From: Chryseobacterium sp. 18061
GTDB lineage: Bacteria; Pseudomonadota; Gammaproteobacteria; Enterobacterales; Enterobacteriaceae
Assembly: GCA_902706205.1 (NCBI GenBank)
Contig: CACSKA010000005.1
Span: forward strand, 124,001 to 188,000
Length of the DNA: 64,000 nt
Direction of reading: 5' to 3'
Shown here: positions 1 through 10,237 of the stretch, piece by piece
Numbering within the stretch: the stretch's first letter is position 1
Layout: each line of letters starts with the position of its first letter
Position numbers and translations under genes: made by a program
Notes under the pieces: generated by a model
Databases searched by the model: none
What the model was told of the DNA's origin: nothing
Seen by the model: the letters and a program-made list of their open reading frames with translations, nothing else

Positions 1-6
1 ACAAAA

Positions 7-498
7 TTAGGACACCGGAATAACCTGTTTCCACTTTTCTTCATGCAAGCGAGACGATATGGCACCATTGTTTGTATGAGGGAGGTACACGTTGTAATAG
101 CCATTTATCTACTGGCTTATATCGCGTACCGCATAGCTAAAATCGCCATAACCCCCTTTGGGAAGCCATTCGCATTTAAGGCTACGAAAGACTCTTTTCA
201 TCAGCGGATTATCCTGGTAACTCCCTCTGCGCCCCATACTTTGCATTACCCCATAACACTAGAATAACCTTATGTATTTATTGCTTTTATAATGAACATC
301 TTGAGCTGAAAGAAACCGCAGACGAGCAACATGTGGTTGTGTTTCCAGTGCATTACGCAAAACCCTGCACATCAAATCAGTATTAGCGGTTAATGAGAGG
401 GCTGAACCAATAATCCTGCGTGAATATAAATCAACGACAAGCGCGAGGGAGCGATGCTTCATAGGCTGGCGACTTGTCAGCCTGCACTCCTGCATCAC
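7..498 (-). pseudogene. IS3-family OrfB transposase (DDE integrase) remnant
   Basis: Two pieces of an rve-type integrase are readable on the minus strand. The upstream piece (498-259) has LALVVDLYSRRIIG, the strand before the catalytic core, and a decayed 'SAQDVHYKS' where active copies have HSDxGxxYxS around the second catalytic Asp. In a different frame the region below about 240 gives the C-terminal part ([20 protein letters not shown], then YYNVYLPHTNNG), which contains an in-frame TAG. The gene is therefore broken by at least one frameshift and one stop, and its N-terminal part is missing. Confidence 0.7.
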
Positions 499-557
499 TC
501 GTCGTGCCAGCCACCGGCCTACATCAACGCCACAAGACGCTTTATCTGCGCTTAAAC

Positions 558-779
558 CTACTGAATTTCATGTTGTTCATGTGTAATGGCATTGCCTCTT
601 GGCTCAATACCCTGAAGTTCCTGCATATAAAACAGTATCCATTTGCGCAAATGGTCAGGATTAAGTTCGAGTACCTGAGTCCCTTCACGTACATCTCGCT
701 GGTATTTAACAACCTGTTCGATCGCTTCGAGTTTGAACTCCGAGGAAAATGAGCATTTAGTCCGACGAGTTTGGATCAT
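558..779 (-). pseudogene. IS3-family OrfA transposase fragment
   Basis: A 73-codon open stretch reads FSSEFKLEAIEQVVKYQRDV and then LELNPDHLRKW, the helix-turn-helix start of IS3-family OrfA proteins. OrfA normally runs to about 90-120 residues with a leucine-zipper tail; here the frame ends just after the point where the zipper should begin and is followed by the deletion joint. It is not expected to make an active transposase. Confidence 0.65.
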
Positions 780-833
780 GCATCACCTCACATTCACTGT
801 TTTAACAGTCACAGAATTTCGAGGTGTCCTTAA

Positions 834-992
834 TTACCGCTCCATTACAGAGCTACGATTGACGAGAGCCTTGTTGTCGGCGTTCCAGTGGTGATTTTAA
901 CTTTTGTTTTGCCACGGGATACCGTTACAGGACCCGGCATGTGTTTTTTAGATCCTGATTGCAGTCAGACGTTCGATTTATTCAACAAAGCC
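834..992 (-). mobile_element. IS903-like (IS5-family) end fragment with terminal repeat
   Basis: Positions 975-992, read on the minus strand, are GGCTTTGTTGAATAAATC, identical to the 18-bp terminal inverted repeat I remember for IS903. Moving inward (decreasing coordinates), the minus strand keeps recognisable stretches of the IS903 transposase start (GTGGCAAAACAAAAGTT, then AAAATCACCA, then GCTCTCGTCAA), with indels that destroy the frame. The stub ends where the IS3-family remnant begins (about 833), so most of the element and its second end are gone. Confidence 0.75.
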
Positions 993-1410
993 CATCCAGA
1001 TACGAGTAGAGTTCTTACCTATCGTTAACACTTTCATCTTGTGATGGCTGGCAAAGTTCGAAAGAATGAATGTCAATATTCAATGAATTTAAAAAACATA
1101 TTCAAACAGTGAGTTAGGCACTTTTTATTCAATTACTCCCGCCACCATTTCATTCTCCCTCTTTCATTTTCGCCTGATTTTGTGGATTATATATACAAAA
1201 TGACACAGAGGTTTTCTTGAACACCTCCCATTAATAATCGTCATGAAGATTTTTCTTGTCGGGACAATGCCTTTGCTTAGAAGCGTCTTATGATAAGTGT
1301 TATGCATCACCTATTTAAGCCCATTAATGGACTAAGCACAGATGGTTGATATCAATATTTTCTTGAGCGTGCACACAAGAAAAACCATCAATCCTTGGAG
1401 CAAAGGAATA
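993..1410. other. AT-rich non-coding stretch upstream of the fimbrial gene
   Basis: No convincing gene in either strand. The stretch is AT-rich and presumably carries the promoter of the fimbrial pseudogene downstream. A possible AAGGA ribosome binding site at 1403-1407 precedes the ATG at 1411. An in-frame upstream ATG at 1342 would add 23 residues in front of a good signal peptide and is considered less likely. Confidence 0.4.
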
Positions 1411-2471
1411 ATGAAGAAATATATAGCCATTGTACTATCAGTTATTTCCATATTATCATTAAAATCAGTCTATGCTGATGATGGCTTTTGCTCTCTGGCC
1501 AGTGGTCCATCTACAGCCAGCTATGACTTCTCCAATATGAGTGTAACTGATCCCGAGAACAACATTCCTGGCACTGTACTCCCTACCGTAAACTTGAGCT
1601 CTGGTGTTCAAAATGCATCGATGACATGCACCTGTTCTGGTGGTCCGTATAGGCATATCTGGTTATGGGGGATACGACCCTCAGCAACCCACAAAATGTG
1701 GGTGATTTTATTTATTATGATATCCCAGGAAATAAAGAAATACAGGTAGCGACAAAAATATATACACGTTCAGGATCAGGTTACACTTCAGTTCCTTTTG
1801 GTCCAATAAATAATTATAGCACTAACGATCGATATAACTGTAACACTGCGATGGACTTAAGCCTTGGTGGTAACAATACGGGGGGCGCTATTCAAGTTTC
1901 TGTCCGTTTAAAAAAATCAATAGTCGGACAGTCAACTATCAACAATGTGTTGGTGGCATCTACATACTGGAATATGGGTGATACCGGCGGTACATCTCAT
2001 GGGTCGGTTGCGACAACAAATATTTATCTGAATGGTACCGTCACCGTTCCTCAAAACTGTGTTATTAACGCCGGCACACAAGTTGTTGTTAATTTAGGGG
2101 AGATGTATGCCACTGATTTTAAAGTTAAGGGGCAAATGCCTGACAATTATACCCCTAAGCAAATAAATATTCCGATTCAGTGCAACGATATGAGTGCAAC
2201 GGCCAATCTGACATTACGCGTCGAGGGAACAGCGTCGGCTGATGTTCCTGATGCCATTCAGTCTGATAATAGCGATGTCGGTGTTATTATTACTAACGAT
2301 GAAATGCTTCCACTGACACCAAATAATTCCAGCAGCGTGGTACCCTTTAAACTGGATGACAGTTATCACTCAGAGGTGACCTTATATGCCTATCCGGTTG
2401 GCATCACAGGAAAAACACCGATGGAGGGTATGTTCACTACGCTAGCCTACTTGAGAGTAGATTTCTCCTGA
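1411..2471 (+). pseudogene. Fimbrial tip adhesin / minor pilin, frameshifted
   Basis: The first segment begins with MKKYIAIVLSV and a signal peptide ending near SVYA, then a mature N-terminus rich in Ser/Thr and Cys. Around 1640-1660 the frame changes: frame 1 runs on as nonsense to 1749, while the true continuation lies in another frame (1665-2471, from VMGDTTLSNPQNVG). The downstream part has a pilin-type domain (TVTVPQNCVIN, then IPIQCN) and ends TLAYLRVDFS like chaperone-usher subunits. Repaired, it would be about 350 residues, the size of a two-domain FimH-like adhesin. No usher, chaperone or major pilin is in the window. The net change is one base lost or two gained; a sequencing error is the main alternative. 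Confidence 0.65.
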
Positions 2472-2499
2472 AATCGTAGGAACGGGAAAAGCGAGTCCT

Positions 2500-2534
2500 A
2501 AGGAGTTCAAATCAGTACCGTCTTTGAACTCCTT
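2500..2534. terminator. Bidirectional hairpin terminator
   Basis: Perfect 12-bp stem, AAGGAGTTCAAA (2500-2511) with TTTGAACTCCTT (2523-2534), around an 11-base loop. It lies between the convergent fimbrial pseudogene and the cold-shock gene, with T residues after the stem on the plus strand. Confidence 0.75.
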
Positions 2535-2543
2535 TTAACGATT

Positions 2544-3023
2544 TTATTTCGCCTGTAGCATCTTCATTGTGGCGTCGATATCAATCTCATCTTCCGAGAA
2601 GATGTGCGTCGTTCCCTGGAAAGTGGTGATAACCAGCTTTTTCAGGGTGCGCATTTCGCCTGGTTTTGGCGCCGCTTTCGGGCGGATGTTGTGCATCAGT
2701 GCGCCAACCGACAGCACCGTGTTCTCTTTATCAATCCCGACTTCGGCAGGCACTTCTTCGTTGAAGGAAAGGAACGATTTAATCGCCGTGAGCTTGATAC
2801 GCTCACCCGCGATATAAATGTATTTGCTCTCAGGATCGACCTTCACAGAGAACGCCGATGGGCCTTTGTTGTTGGTGGTTGGCTCGAACGTCACCGTGGC
2901 GTCTTTCTTAATCAGCTCTGGGTTCGAGACCTTAATCACATGAAAATAGCGGTTCTCACCGTTTTCATCTTTGATAAACCCGAAACCTTTGTCTTCAAAC
3001 CAGGTTGTGATTGTCCCGCGCAT
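2544..3023 (-). CDS. Cold-shock-domain protein with unknown C-terminal domain
   Basis: The first about 65 residues form a cold shock domain: MRGTITTWFEDKGFGFI carries the KGFGFI RNP-1-type motif, followed by the RYFHV strand (RNP-2-like). This suggests single-stranded nucleic acid binding. The remaining about 90 residues, including YIYIAGERIKLTAIKSF and a VITTFQGTTHIFSEDE end, belong to no domain I recognise. Classical Csp proteins stop at about 70 residues, so this is a two-domain form of 159 residues. I chose the ATG at 3023 because AGGTGG lies 8 bases upstream; an in-frame ATG at 3029 and GTG at 3035 are alternatives. It stands alone downstream of the tdc terminator. Confidence 0.75.
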   Translation of the reverse strand: MRGTITTWFEDKGFGFIKDENGENRYFHVIKVSNPELIKKDATVTFEPTTNNKGPSAFSVKVDPESKYIYIAGERIKLTAIKSFLSFNEEVPAEVGIDKENTVLSVGALMHNIRPKAAPKPGEMRTLKKLVITTFQGTTHIFSEDEIDIDATMKMLQAK

Positions 3024-3182
3024 CGCCATTACCACCTAATAAATCGTTAAACATGCCAAAAATTGCAGCGCGCAGTTTAAAGCAGAATCCCTGCGTCGAC
3101 CATGTCTTTAGTTTAAGTCTGAACGATTATTCGCCAGCATGCCAGATAACAGTCGGAGAATTAACGCGGAGTGAAGAAGAGT

Positions 3183-3217
3183 AAAAAAGAGGGGCGCCCT
3201 CCAAAAGGAGCCGCCCC
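3183..3217 (-). terminator. Rho-independent terminator of the tdc operon
   Basis: On the minus strand GGGGCGGCTCC, a TTTT loop and GGAGGGCGCCCC form a strong GC-rich stem (3191-3217), followed by TCTTTTTT (3190-3183). It lies just after the tdcE stop and ends the operon there. Confidence 0.85.
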
Positions 3218-3234
3218 ATGAGTATGATGACGAT

Positions 3235-5529
3235 TCAAATCGCCTGGGTGAAAGTACGTGAAATGACATCCTGCTGCTGCTCGCGGGTCAATGCGTTAAA
3301 TCGCACCGCATAACCAGAGACGCGGATAGTCAGGTTCGGGTAGTTTTCCGGGTGCTCAACAGCGTCCATCAACATCTCGCGGTTCATCACGTTGACATTA
3401 AGATGCTGCCCGCCCTCGATGCGCTCCTCATGATGGAAATAGCCGTCGAGCAGCCCGACGAGGTTGGTTTTGCGACTGCCCTCTTCCTTACCGAGCGCCG
3501 CGGGGACTATCGAGAAGGTGTAGGAAATACCGTCTTTGGCATAGGTGAACGGCAGTTTCGCCACCGAGGTCAGCGAGGCCACTGCACCTTTGCGATCGCG
3601 TCCATGCATTGGGTTCGCACCCGGCGCAAACGGCGTACCGCCCCGACGTCCATCCGGCGTGTTGCCCGTTTTCTGCCCGTACACAACGTTAGAGGTGATG
3701 GTCAGCACCGACTGGGTCGGCACCGCATTGCGGTAGGTCGGCAGCGCGCTAATCTTCTTCATAAAGCGCTCCACCAAATCGCAGGCGATGTCGTCCACGC
3801 GATCATCATTATTGCCGTACTGCGGGTATTCGCCTTCGATAACGAAATCCACCGCCAGGCCGTTGTGGTCACGAACCGGGCTCACTTTCGCGTGCTTAAT
3901 CGCCGACAGCGAATCCGCAGCCACCGACAATCCGGCGATTCCGCAGGCCATGGTGCGATAAACATCGCGGTCGTGCAGCGCCATCAGTGAGGCCTCATAG
4001 CTATATTTATCATGCATATAGTGAATGAGATTCAGCGCACTGATGTACTGAGTCGCCAGCCAGTCCATAAAGTGGTCGAGGCTGCTCATGACGGTATCGT
4101 AATCCAGCACGTCGTCCATCAGCGGAGCTGTTTTCGGCCCGACCTGGATTTTGAGCTTCTCGTCCACACCACCGTTAATCGCATATAACAGCGTTTTTGC
4201 CAGGTTGGCTCGTGCGCCAAAAAACTGCATTTGCTTGCCGATCACCATCGGGCTGACGCAGCAGGCAATAGCGTAGTCATCACTGTCGAAATCGCTGCGC
4301 ATCAGGTCGTCGTTTTCATACTGCAATGAAGACGTGGCGATAGACATCTGCGCGGCATATTTTTTGAAGGCAATCGGCAGCGCTTCCGACCACAGAATGG
4401 TCAGGTTCGGCTCAGGCGCGGGCCCCATGGTGTGCAGAGTGTGTAAGTAGCGGAAGGCACTTTTCGTCACCAGCGTGCGGCCATCGAGGCCCATGCCGCC
4501 AATCACTTCTGTGGCCCAGATAGGGTCACCCGAGAACAGCGTGTCGAACTCCGGCGTGCGCAGGAAACGCACCATCCGAATCTTCATAATGAAGTGATCG
4601 ACCAGTTCCTGGGCATCTTTCTCATTCAGTCGACCGGCCTGTATATCGCGTTCAATGTAGATATCGAGGAACGCGGTAGTGCGGCCTAGCGACATCGCGC
4701 CGCCGTTTTGCGATTTCACCGCCGCCAGATAGGCAAAATATACCCACTGCACGGCCTCTTGCGCAGTCTGCGCCGGGCGGGAAATGTCATAGCCATATTT
4801 GGCTGCCATTTCCTGAATCTGTAATAGCGCGCGGCGGTGTTCCGACAGCTCCTCACGCAGGCGAATGGTGGCTTCCAGATCTTCTCCACGCTCCATCGCC
4901 CCCTGCAAATCAGCAAACTGCAGTTCACGTTCGCGCACCAGATACGTAATGCCGTACAGCGCCACGCGGCGGTAGTCGCCGATAATGCGTCCGCGCCCGT
5001 AACCGTCCGGCAAACCGGTCAGCACACCCGATTTACGGCAGCGCATCATTTCCGGGGAATAGACGTCAAACACGCCCTGGTTATGGGTTTTACGCAGCGA
5101 CGTGAACTGGTATTCAAACTGCGCATCCATTTCACGACCGTAAGCGTCGAACGAGCTTTTGATCATGTTAATACCGCCAAACGGATGCAGCGCGCGCTTG
5201 AGCGGTTTGTCAGTCTGCAAGCCGACGATTTTTTCCAGCGGCTGGTCAATGTAGCCCGCGTCATGGGCGGTAATGGTGGTTGCGACGTTGGTATCAAAAT
5301 CCACCGGCGCATGGGTGGCGTTTTCCTGGCGAATACCCGCCATCACCTTTTCCCACAACGCCGTGGTAGCCGGCGTGGCGTCAGCGAGAAAAAATTCATC
5401 GCCTTCGTAAGGGGTATAGTTTTGCTGAATAAAATCACGAACGTTAATACTGTGCTTCCATTCCGCGCCGTTAAATCCCTGCCAGGCATCGCTATAATGC
5501 ACATCGTTTATGTCGATATTGACCTTCAT
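3235..5529 (-). CDS. tdcE: 2-ketobutyrate/pyruvate formate-lyase TdcE
   Basis: Glycyl-radical enzyme that splits 2-ketobutyrate (and pyruvate) with CoA into propionyl-CoA (acetyl-CoA) and formate, in the cytoplasm under anaerobiosis. At 764 residues it has the family length. Key residues are visible: the adjacent catalytic cysteines in AIACCVSPM in the middle of the protein, and the C-terminal glycyl-radical loop RVSGYAVRF about 30 residues from the end. It is the last gene of tdcABCDE, 31 bases after tdcD, and is followed by a strong terminator. A PflA-type activating enzyme must be supplied from elsewhere. Its formate could feed the hydrogenase-4 genes at the far end of this window (inference). 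PflB is the alternative; the tdcD neighbour decides for tdcE. Confidence 0.95.
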   Translation of the reverse strand: MKVNIDINDVHYSDAWQGFNGAEWKHSINVRDFIQQNYTPYEGDEFFLADATPATTALWEKVMAGIRQENATHAPVDFDTNVATTITAHDAGYIDQPLEKIVGLQTDKPLKRALHPFGGINMIKSSFDAYGREMDAQFEYQFTSLRKTHNQGVFDVYSPEMMRCRKSGVLTGLPDGYGRGRIIGDYRRVALYGITYLVRERELQFADLQGAMERGEDLEATIRLREELSEHRRALLQIQEMAAKYGYDISRPAQTAQEAVQWVYFAYLAAVKSQNGGAMSLGRTTAFLDIYIERDIQAGRLNEKDAQELVDHFIMKIRMVRFLRTPEFDTLFSGDPIWATEVIGGMGLDGRTLVTKSAFRYLHTLHTMGPAPEPNLTILWSEALPIAFKKYAAQMSIATSSLQYENDDLMRSDFDSDDYAIACCVSPMVIGKQMQFFGARANLAKTLLYAINGGVDEKLKIQVGPKTAPLMDDVLDYDTVMSSLDHFMDWLATQYISALNLIHYMHDKYSYEASLMALHDRDVYRTMACGIAGLSVAADSLSAIKHAKVSPVRDHNGLAVDFVIEGEYPQYGNNDDRVDDIACDLVERFMKKISALPTYRNAVPTQSVLTITSNVVYGQKTGNTPDGRRGGTPFAPGANPMHGRDRKGAVASLTSVAKLPFTYAKDGISYTFSIVPAALGKEEGSRKTNLVGLLDGYFHHEERIEGGQHLNVNVMNREMLMDAVEHPENYPNLTIRVSGYAVRFNALTREQQQDVISRTFTQAI

Positions 5530-5560
5530 TTCTGAGCTCTCTGTTATTCAACTTTCTATT

Positions 5561-6772
5561 TCAGGAAAGTGCGTATTCAGCAGAGAAATTCATTTCCCCT
5601 AACTGAATGGCATCGAGTGCAATCATCTTTTCTTCATTGGTCGGAATAACGACGCAGGCGACAGCCGAATTTGCGCCGGAAATAATCCGCTCATCGCTTC
5701 CACGCAGGGTGTTTTTATCCTCGTCCAGCGTCAGGGAAAACACCTGCAAATGCGCCATCACCAGCTGGCGAATTAACGCGGAGTTTTCGCCTATACCACC
5801 GGTAAAAATAATGCCGTCGAGGCGATGTAACGACGCAGCGTGCCCGGCAATGTGGCGCGCGATGCGATGAACAAAAGTCTGAATGGCGAGCCGGGCGTGA
5901 GTGTGCCCGTCGTGCCACGCCTTTTCGAGCGTGCGCATATCTGAGGAAAGCCCGGAAATGCCCAGTAGCCCGGACTCCTTATTCACCACCCTCTCCAGGT
6001 CGCTGAAGCTTTGCCCGGTCTGTTCGGCAATCCACGCCATCGCGCCGAAGTCGACGTCGCCACAGCGGGTGCCCATCATCAGCCCTTCCAGCGGCGTCAT
6101 ACCCATTGAGGTATCAACGCTGCGCCCGTTGCGAACCGCGCAAATCGACGCGCCGTTCCCCAGATGCGCAATCACCAGCCCGGAATCCTCTTCACTCAGG
6201 CCCAGCAAGGTATGCGCCTGCTGGCTGACATAGCGATGCGAGGTGCCATGGAAGCCGTAACGACGCACGCCCAGCGCTTCAAAATAGTGCCACGGCAGGC
6301 CGTACAGATACGCGTGCGGCTCCAGCGTCTGGTGGAAACTGGTGTCAAATACCGCCACCTGTTGCACGCCGGGGAACAAACGCTGGGCCGCCTCCACGCC
6401 GCTGAGGTTGGCGTAATTGTGCAACGGTGCCAGCGGCGAGACTTCACGAATTTGGGCGATAACCTCATCGGTAATCCGCACCGATTCGCTGAAAATACTG
6501 CCGCCGTGGGCGATACGGTGGCCGATTAAGGACACGCTGTCGATCAGGGCGCGTTTTTCCAGTTCGCTGGCAATCGCCTGCAACGCACATTCGTAGGTTG
6601 GGTAAGCCAGCGTCGCTGGCTCCCCTCCGTTCACCGTGAGGGCTGCGCCTTCGTTGTTGATACCGTCCGCGAGGCCGGTGAGCAAAACGTCCTGGCTTTG
6701 TGCATCCAGCACCGAAAACTTAATCGATGAGGACCCACAGTTAATGACCAGCACTACCGGAAATTCAATCAT
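5561..6772 (-). CDS. tdcD: Propionate/acetate kinase TdcD
   Basis: Converts propionyl phosphate and ADP to propionate and ATP, the energy-conserving step of anaerobic threonine degradation. The 403-residue protein starts with the acetokinase-family phosphate-binding strand [11 protein letters not shown], has the second signature GHRIAHGG, the substrate-loop region FDTSFHQT and YGFHGTSH, and the adenosine-site FTGGIGEN near the C-terminus. It follows tdcC after 20 bases and precedes tdcE. AckA is the paralogue; operon position and the start [13 protein letters not shown] identify TdcD. Confidence 0.95.
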   Translation of the reverse strand: MIEFPVVLVINCGSSSIKFSVLDAQSQDVLLTGLADGINNEGAALTVNGGEPATLAYPTYECALQAIASELEKRALIDSVSLIGHRIAHGGSIFSESVRITDEVIAQIREVSPLAPLHNYANLSGVEAAQRLFPGVQQVAVFDTSFHQTLEPHAYLYGLPWHYFEALGVRRYGFHGTSHRYVSQQAHTLLGLSEEDSGLVIAHLGNGASICAVRNGRSVDTSMGMTPLEGLMMGTRCGDVDFGAMAWIAEQTGQSFSDLERVVNKESGLLGISGLSSDMRTLEKAWHDGHTHARLAIQTFVHRIARHIAGHAASLHRLDGIIFTGGIGENSALIRQLVMAHLQVFSLTLDEDKNTLRGSDERIISGANSAVACVVIPTNEEKMIALDAIQLGEMNFSAEYALS

Positions 6773-6792
6773 TTACGACTCCGTCATCCTTT

Positions 6793-8124
6793 TCAGAACA
6801 GCTTATAAACGATGTTCAGAATGGTCAGGAAACCAATGGCAGTAACAAAAATGTTGTCCGCCTTCCCTTTGAATTTCGCCAGTGCCGGCACTTTACGAAT
6901 GGCAAACATTGGCAGCAGGCACAGCAGCGAGGCGATAATTGGGGCGCCCATAGCTTCGATTAAGTCGAGAATATTCGGATTGGCATACGCCACCACCCAG
7001 GTCGATCCCATGATGAAAATCATGCTCAGGGTGTTCAGTTTACGGCCCGAGATTTTGGTCTTGTCACCCTGGTAGCCGAACTTAAGGATCAGTCCGTTCA
7101 GCCCTTCCAGGGTACCGAGGTAATGGCCGAAGAAGGATTTGAAGATAGCGACGAGGGCAATAATCGACGCACCGTACTCCAGTACGGTGGCGAACGTCGT
7201 TTTCTGTCCGGTCATCGACGCGAAGTGGTTTGCCAGGTATGAAAGCACCGGAATGTTTTGCGCTTTAGCTTCGGCCATGTTTGCCGGAGAGAGTGTAAAC
7301 AGGCAGCTAAAGGCAAAGAACATCACCACTGCCACCATCAACATGCTGGCGCGACCGATGATTTTTGAACACTTCTTCTCGGTGTAATCGCGGCCAAACT
7401 CCCCTTCATACTCTTCACGCTTGGAGACCACAAACGATGAAACAATCGGCGAAAAGTTGAAGGAAAATACCATGATAGAAATGCCCAGCCATACAGTGAC
7501 CAGAATGCCGTCATGTCCGATAAAAGAGATATCACTCAGGTTGACCTGCTCTATCACCGCGGAGTTCCAGTATGGGATGAGCGACAGCGAAATCAGGATC
7601 AAGCTTGCGATGAACGGAAAGACCAGAAAGCTCATCACTTTCACCATCAGATCTTTACCGAACCAGATAACAAACGCCATCACCAACAGCAGGCACAGCG
7701 CCACCAGGCCACGGTTGAGCGGTACCATTTGCAGTTGGTTTTCCCAGAAGGTCATAAAGGTGTTGGTTATCGTGACCCCGTAAATCCACAGAAGCGGGCA
7801 AATCGCAAAGAAGTAAAGGAAGGTAATGACTACGCCGCCGGTTTTGCCGAAGTGTTCTTCGACAGTTTCGGTGATGTTGCCGGACGGATTGCTCCCCGAA
7901 AGGCAAAGCCGCGCCAGCGCCCGGTGGCAGTAAAAGGCAATCGGATACGCCAGCACCAGCATCAGTAAAATTGGGATCAGGCCACCGTAACCGGCACGAA
8001 TCGGGAAAAATAGTACCCCTGCCCCGATAGCGGTGCCAAACAGACCCAGCGTCCAGGTGGTGTCAGATTTGCGCCAGGCAGACGCTTTGTCGGCACTGGC
8101 AATGAGGGTTTCTGCGTTGCTCAT
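6793..8124 (-). CDS. tdcC: Threonine/serine:H+ symporter TdcC
   Basis: Inner-membrane amino acid transporter of the hydroxy/aromatic amino acid permease family that imports L-threonine and L-serine with protons for anaerobic catabolism. It has 443 residues with about 11 hydrophobic segments; the first ([17 protein letters not shown]) carries the glycine-rich start typical of the SdaC/TdcC group. It lies between tdcB and tdcD with gaps of about 20 bases, so it is co-transcribed. SdaC is the closest alternative. Confidence 0.95.
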   Translation of the reverse strand: MSNAETLIASADKASAWRKSDTTWTLGLFGTAIGAGVLFFPIRAGYGGLIPILLMLVLAYPIAFYCHRALARLCLSGSNPSGNITETVEEHFGKTGGVVITFLYFFAICPLLWIYGVTITNTFMTFWENQLQMVPLNRGLVALCLLLVMAFVIWFGKDLMVKVMSFLVFPFIASLILISLSLIPYWNSAVIEQVNLSDISFIGHDGILVTVWLGISIMVFSFNFSPIVSSFVVSKREEYEGEFGRDYTEKKCSKIIGRASMLMVAVVMFFAFSCLFTLSPANMAEAKAQNIPVLSYLANHFASMTGQKTTFATVLEYGASIIALVAIFKSFFGHYLGTLEGLNGLILKFGYQGDKTKISGRKLNTLSMIFIMGSTWVVAYANPNILDLIEAMGAPIIASLLCLLPMFAIRKVPALAKFKGKADNIFVTAIGFLTILNIVYKLF

Positions 8125-8147
8125 AGTCGTTTCCTTTTCAAAAGAAA

Positions 8148-9137
8148 TTAAGCGTCAACTAAACCGGTAATTTGCGACACGCGGGACAGGTCGATATTGC
8201 CGCCAGAAATGATGCTGACGGTTTTGCGCCCACGAATATATTCATCGAGTTTGCCGCTGAGCAGTGCCGCCGAGGCCAGCGCGCCCGCGCCTTCGGTAAT
8301 GACTTTATTACGCTGGATAAGCGCCACCATGCTGCGGCGAATATCGTCTTCGCTGACCAGCACAATGTCGTCCACCAGTTCGCGTACGATTTCAAAGGTC
8401 AGAATGCCAGGGCGGGAGACGTCGCAGCCATCCGCCAGCGTGGCGCAGGTGCGGTGGTTAGTGATTTCTCCGGCGCGGAACGAGGCCGCCATGCCGTGTA
8501 CGTTTTCGGACTGCACGCCGATGATGCGGATGGTCGGGTTAATGGATTTGATTGCCATGGCGATCCCTGCAATCAGGCCGCCGCCGCCGATCGGTACAAT
8601 CACGTTATCGACGTCGTATAGATCCTGGAGGATCTCAAGGCCGATGGTGCCCTGCCCGGCGATAACCATTTTGTCGTCATACGGCGGGATGAAAATACGT
8701 CCTTCCATTTCGACGATTTCGCTGGCTCTGGCGATGGTGTCGTTAAAGCTGTCACCGTGCAGCACCACTTCGGCGGAATAATCGGTCGTGGCTGCGACCT
8801 TCGATTTCGGCGCACTGCGCGGCATGACCACTTTGCCATCAATGCCGAGCATCGCGCAGGAGAGCGACACACCCTGCGCGTGGTTCCCGGCGGAGCATGC
8901 CACGATACCTTTGCGTTTTTCCGCTTCGGTCAAAGAACTTAATTTGTTAAATGCGCCACGGATTTTAAATGAGCCGGTACGCTGCATATTTTCGAATTTG
9001 AGATATATTTCGCCTTTGCAGCACTCGCTCAAATAATTAGAACGCGGCATCCCGGTTTTATATATTTTACCGGCCAGACGTTTTTGCGCCATTTGAATAT
9101 CATCAAGGGTGACGGGCAGATCGTATGTAATATGCAT
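8148..9137 (-). CDS. tdcB: Catabolic threonine dehydratase TdcB
   Basis: PLP-dependent deaminase converting L-threonine to 2-ketobutyrate and ammonia (and serine to pyruvate). At 329 residues it has the length of the catabolic, AMP-activated enzyme and lacks the C-terminal ACT regulatory region of IlvA. The PLP-lysine motif GSFKIRGA is near residue 58 and the phosphate-binding glycine loop [10 protein letters not shown] lies near 185-195. It is the first enzyme gene after tdcA, with 85 bases between them. Confidence 0.95.
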   Translation of the reverse strand: MHITYDLPVTLDDIQMAQKRLAGKIYKTGMPRSNYLSECCKGEIYLKFENMQRTGSFKIRGAFNKLSSLTEAEKRKGIVACSAGNHAQGVSLSCAMLGIDGKVVMPRSAPKSKVAATTDYSAEVVLHGDSFNDTIARASEIVEMEGRIFIPPYDDKMVIAGQGTIGLEILQDLYDVDNVIVPIGGGGLIAGIAMAIKSINPTIRIIGVQSENVHGMAASFRAGEITNHRTCATLADGCDVSRPGILTFEIVRELVDDIVLVSEDDIRRSMVALIQRNKVITEGAGALASAALLSGKLDEYIRGRKTVSIISGGNIDLSRVSQITGLVDA

Positions 9138-9222
9138 TTTATCCTCTTCTCAGGAATAAAAATAAAAAGGGGGCAGAGCCTGTCTTCCAGCGCTCCAGAG
9201 TAAGTAATAATAAAAATTTAAA

Positions 9223-10161
9223 TCAGGCTAATTCGGTGAATTCTTTTCGCTTGCGACAATTATGCAGTGAATATTGCTTTGCCAGTTCGACTAATACTGA
9301 GGCGGATTTTTTAATTCGATAATTCTTTGACCAAATGGCGGCATAGCGCGCCACCGGCAGCACGTCTTCGACGGGTAGCGTAATAAACTGGTTTGAACCA
9401 AACGGGGCAGTCATGTCACACGGGATGACGGTCAGGAAATTGGCATTCAGAACCAGGTTGTAGATGGTGACGACGGAGTCGGTTTTAACGATGTTCTCGG
9501 TGCTGATGTGGTGTTTTTCGAAGGTGGTGAGCAGCTCTTTATAGAAACCCATATCGGTTTGCGGCAGGACCCACTGTTCGTTTTGCAACGCGTCCAGCGT
9601 GGTCATGCCGGTGCGTGTTCGGGATTTGCTGGCCACCAGCACGAATTCAGATTCAAACAGCGGCTCGACGTGCAGATCCTGTAACTGCATTTCATCGCTA
9701 AGGGTGCCGATGGCGAAATCCAGCCTTCCATCACGCAGCGCCGGGAGGAACGATGCCAGCTGTGCTTCGTACATCGACACTTGCGCCTTCGGGAACACCT
9801 CTTTGAATTTCTTCATCATACTGGAAAGAAAGGTAAAGCCAATCAGCGACGGGAACCCGAAGGAAACGTCCACCACGTGGCTGCAGCTTAGGCTGTTAAT
9901 CTCACTCACCATGTTTTTCATTTCACGGGTGATGGACTCGGAATAGGAGAGTAAAACTTGGCCAGCACTGGTGAGCGTCACGCCGGTATTTTTTCGGACC
10001 ATCAGCTCAATGCCAAAATAGGATTCGATGTCATTGATCGTTTTACTGACCGCAGGCTGGGTTAAACCGAGCTGTTTCGCCGCCGAGCCGATAGAGCCAC
10101 TTCTGATGACTTCCTGAAAAACCACCAGCTGCTGCGTTTTCGGTAAAATGATATTTTCCAT
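9223..10161 (-). CDS. tdcA: LysR-type activator TdcA of the tdc operon
   Basis: DNA-binding activator of tdcABCDE. Residues 1-60 contain the LysR helix-turn-helix (SIGSAAKQLGLTQPAVSKTI); the rest is the effector-binding domain, with FGFPSLIGF and a late PFGSNQFITLPVE strand. The reading frame stays open 34 codons upstream, but the ATG at 10161 gives 312 residues, the E. coli length, and is preceded by AAGGGTG about 7 bases away. It is first in the operon and so presumably autoregulated together with CRP. Confidence 0.93.
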   Translation of the reverse strand: MENIILPKTQQLVVFQEVIRSGSIGSAAKQLGLTQPAVSKTINDIESYFGIELMVRKNTGVTLTSAGQVLLSYSESITREMKNMVSEINSLSCSHVVDVSFGFPSLIGFTFLSSMMKKFKEVFPKAQVSMYEAQLASFLPALRDGRLDFAIGTLSDEMQLQDLHVEPLFESEFVLVASKSRTRTGMTTLDALQNEQWVLPQTDMGFYKELLTTFEKHHISTENIVKTDSVVTIYNLVLNANFLTVIPCDMTAPFGSNQFITLPVEDVLPVARYAAIWSKNYRIKKSASVLVELAKQYSLHNCRKRKEFTELA

Positions 10162-10193
10162 ATTATTCACCCTTAATTTCCATTTCGCGGTGA

Positions 10194-10237
10194 ATTCTAG
10201 GCAATATAGTCCCACGGGGTATGTGCGATTACTCACA
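10194..10237 (-). promoter_or_regulatory. tdcA promoter with CRP-binding site
   Basis: TGTGCGATTACTCACA at 10222-10237 matches the CRP consensus TGTGA-N6-TCACA at all but one base. On the minus strand TAGAAT (10199-10194) fits a -10 element and would place the CRP site near -41.5, a class II arrangement like that known for E. coli tdc. TATATT (10208-10203) is an alternative -10. The activator dependence is inferred. Confidence 0.7.

Larger units (their letters stand above)
7..833 (-). mobile_element. Internally deleted IS3-family insertion sequence remnant
   Basis: Bounded by imperfect inverted ends: TTAGGACACC at 7-16 and, read inward from the other side, TTAAGGACACC at 823-833. Inside, on the minus strand, are an OrfA-like fragment (558-779) and OrfB/integrase-like fragments (7-498). 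At about 0.83 kb it is shorter than the 1.2-1.5 kb usual for the family, and the start of OrfB appears to be missing between 498 and 558. In-frame stops and frame changes show it is dead. The IS3 family is called from protein similarity recalled by eye; the subgroup is not resolved. Confidence 0.7.

Noticed and set aside
43..267. 74-codon plus-strand ORF at the left edge
   Set aside because: It is the complement of the C-terminal coding region of the IS3-family integrase, which explains its openness.
1342..1749. 135-codon ORF taken as a complete small secreted protein
   Set aside because: The last 30 codons are out of frame with a clearly homologous continuation at 1665-2471; a frameshifted adhesin explains both ORFs better.
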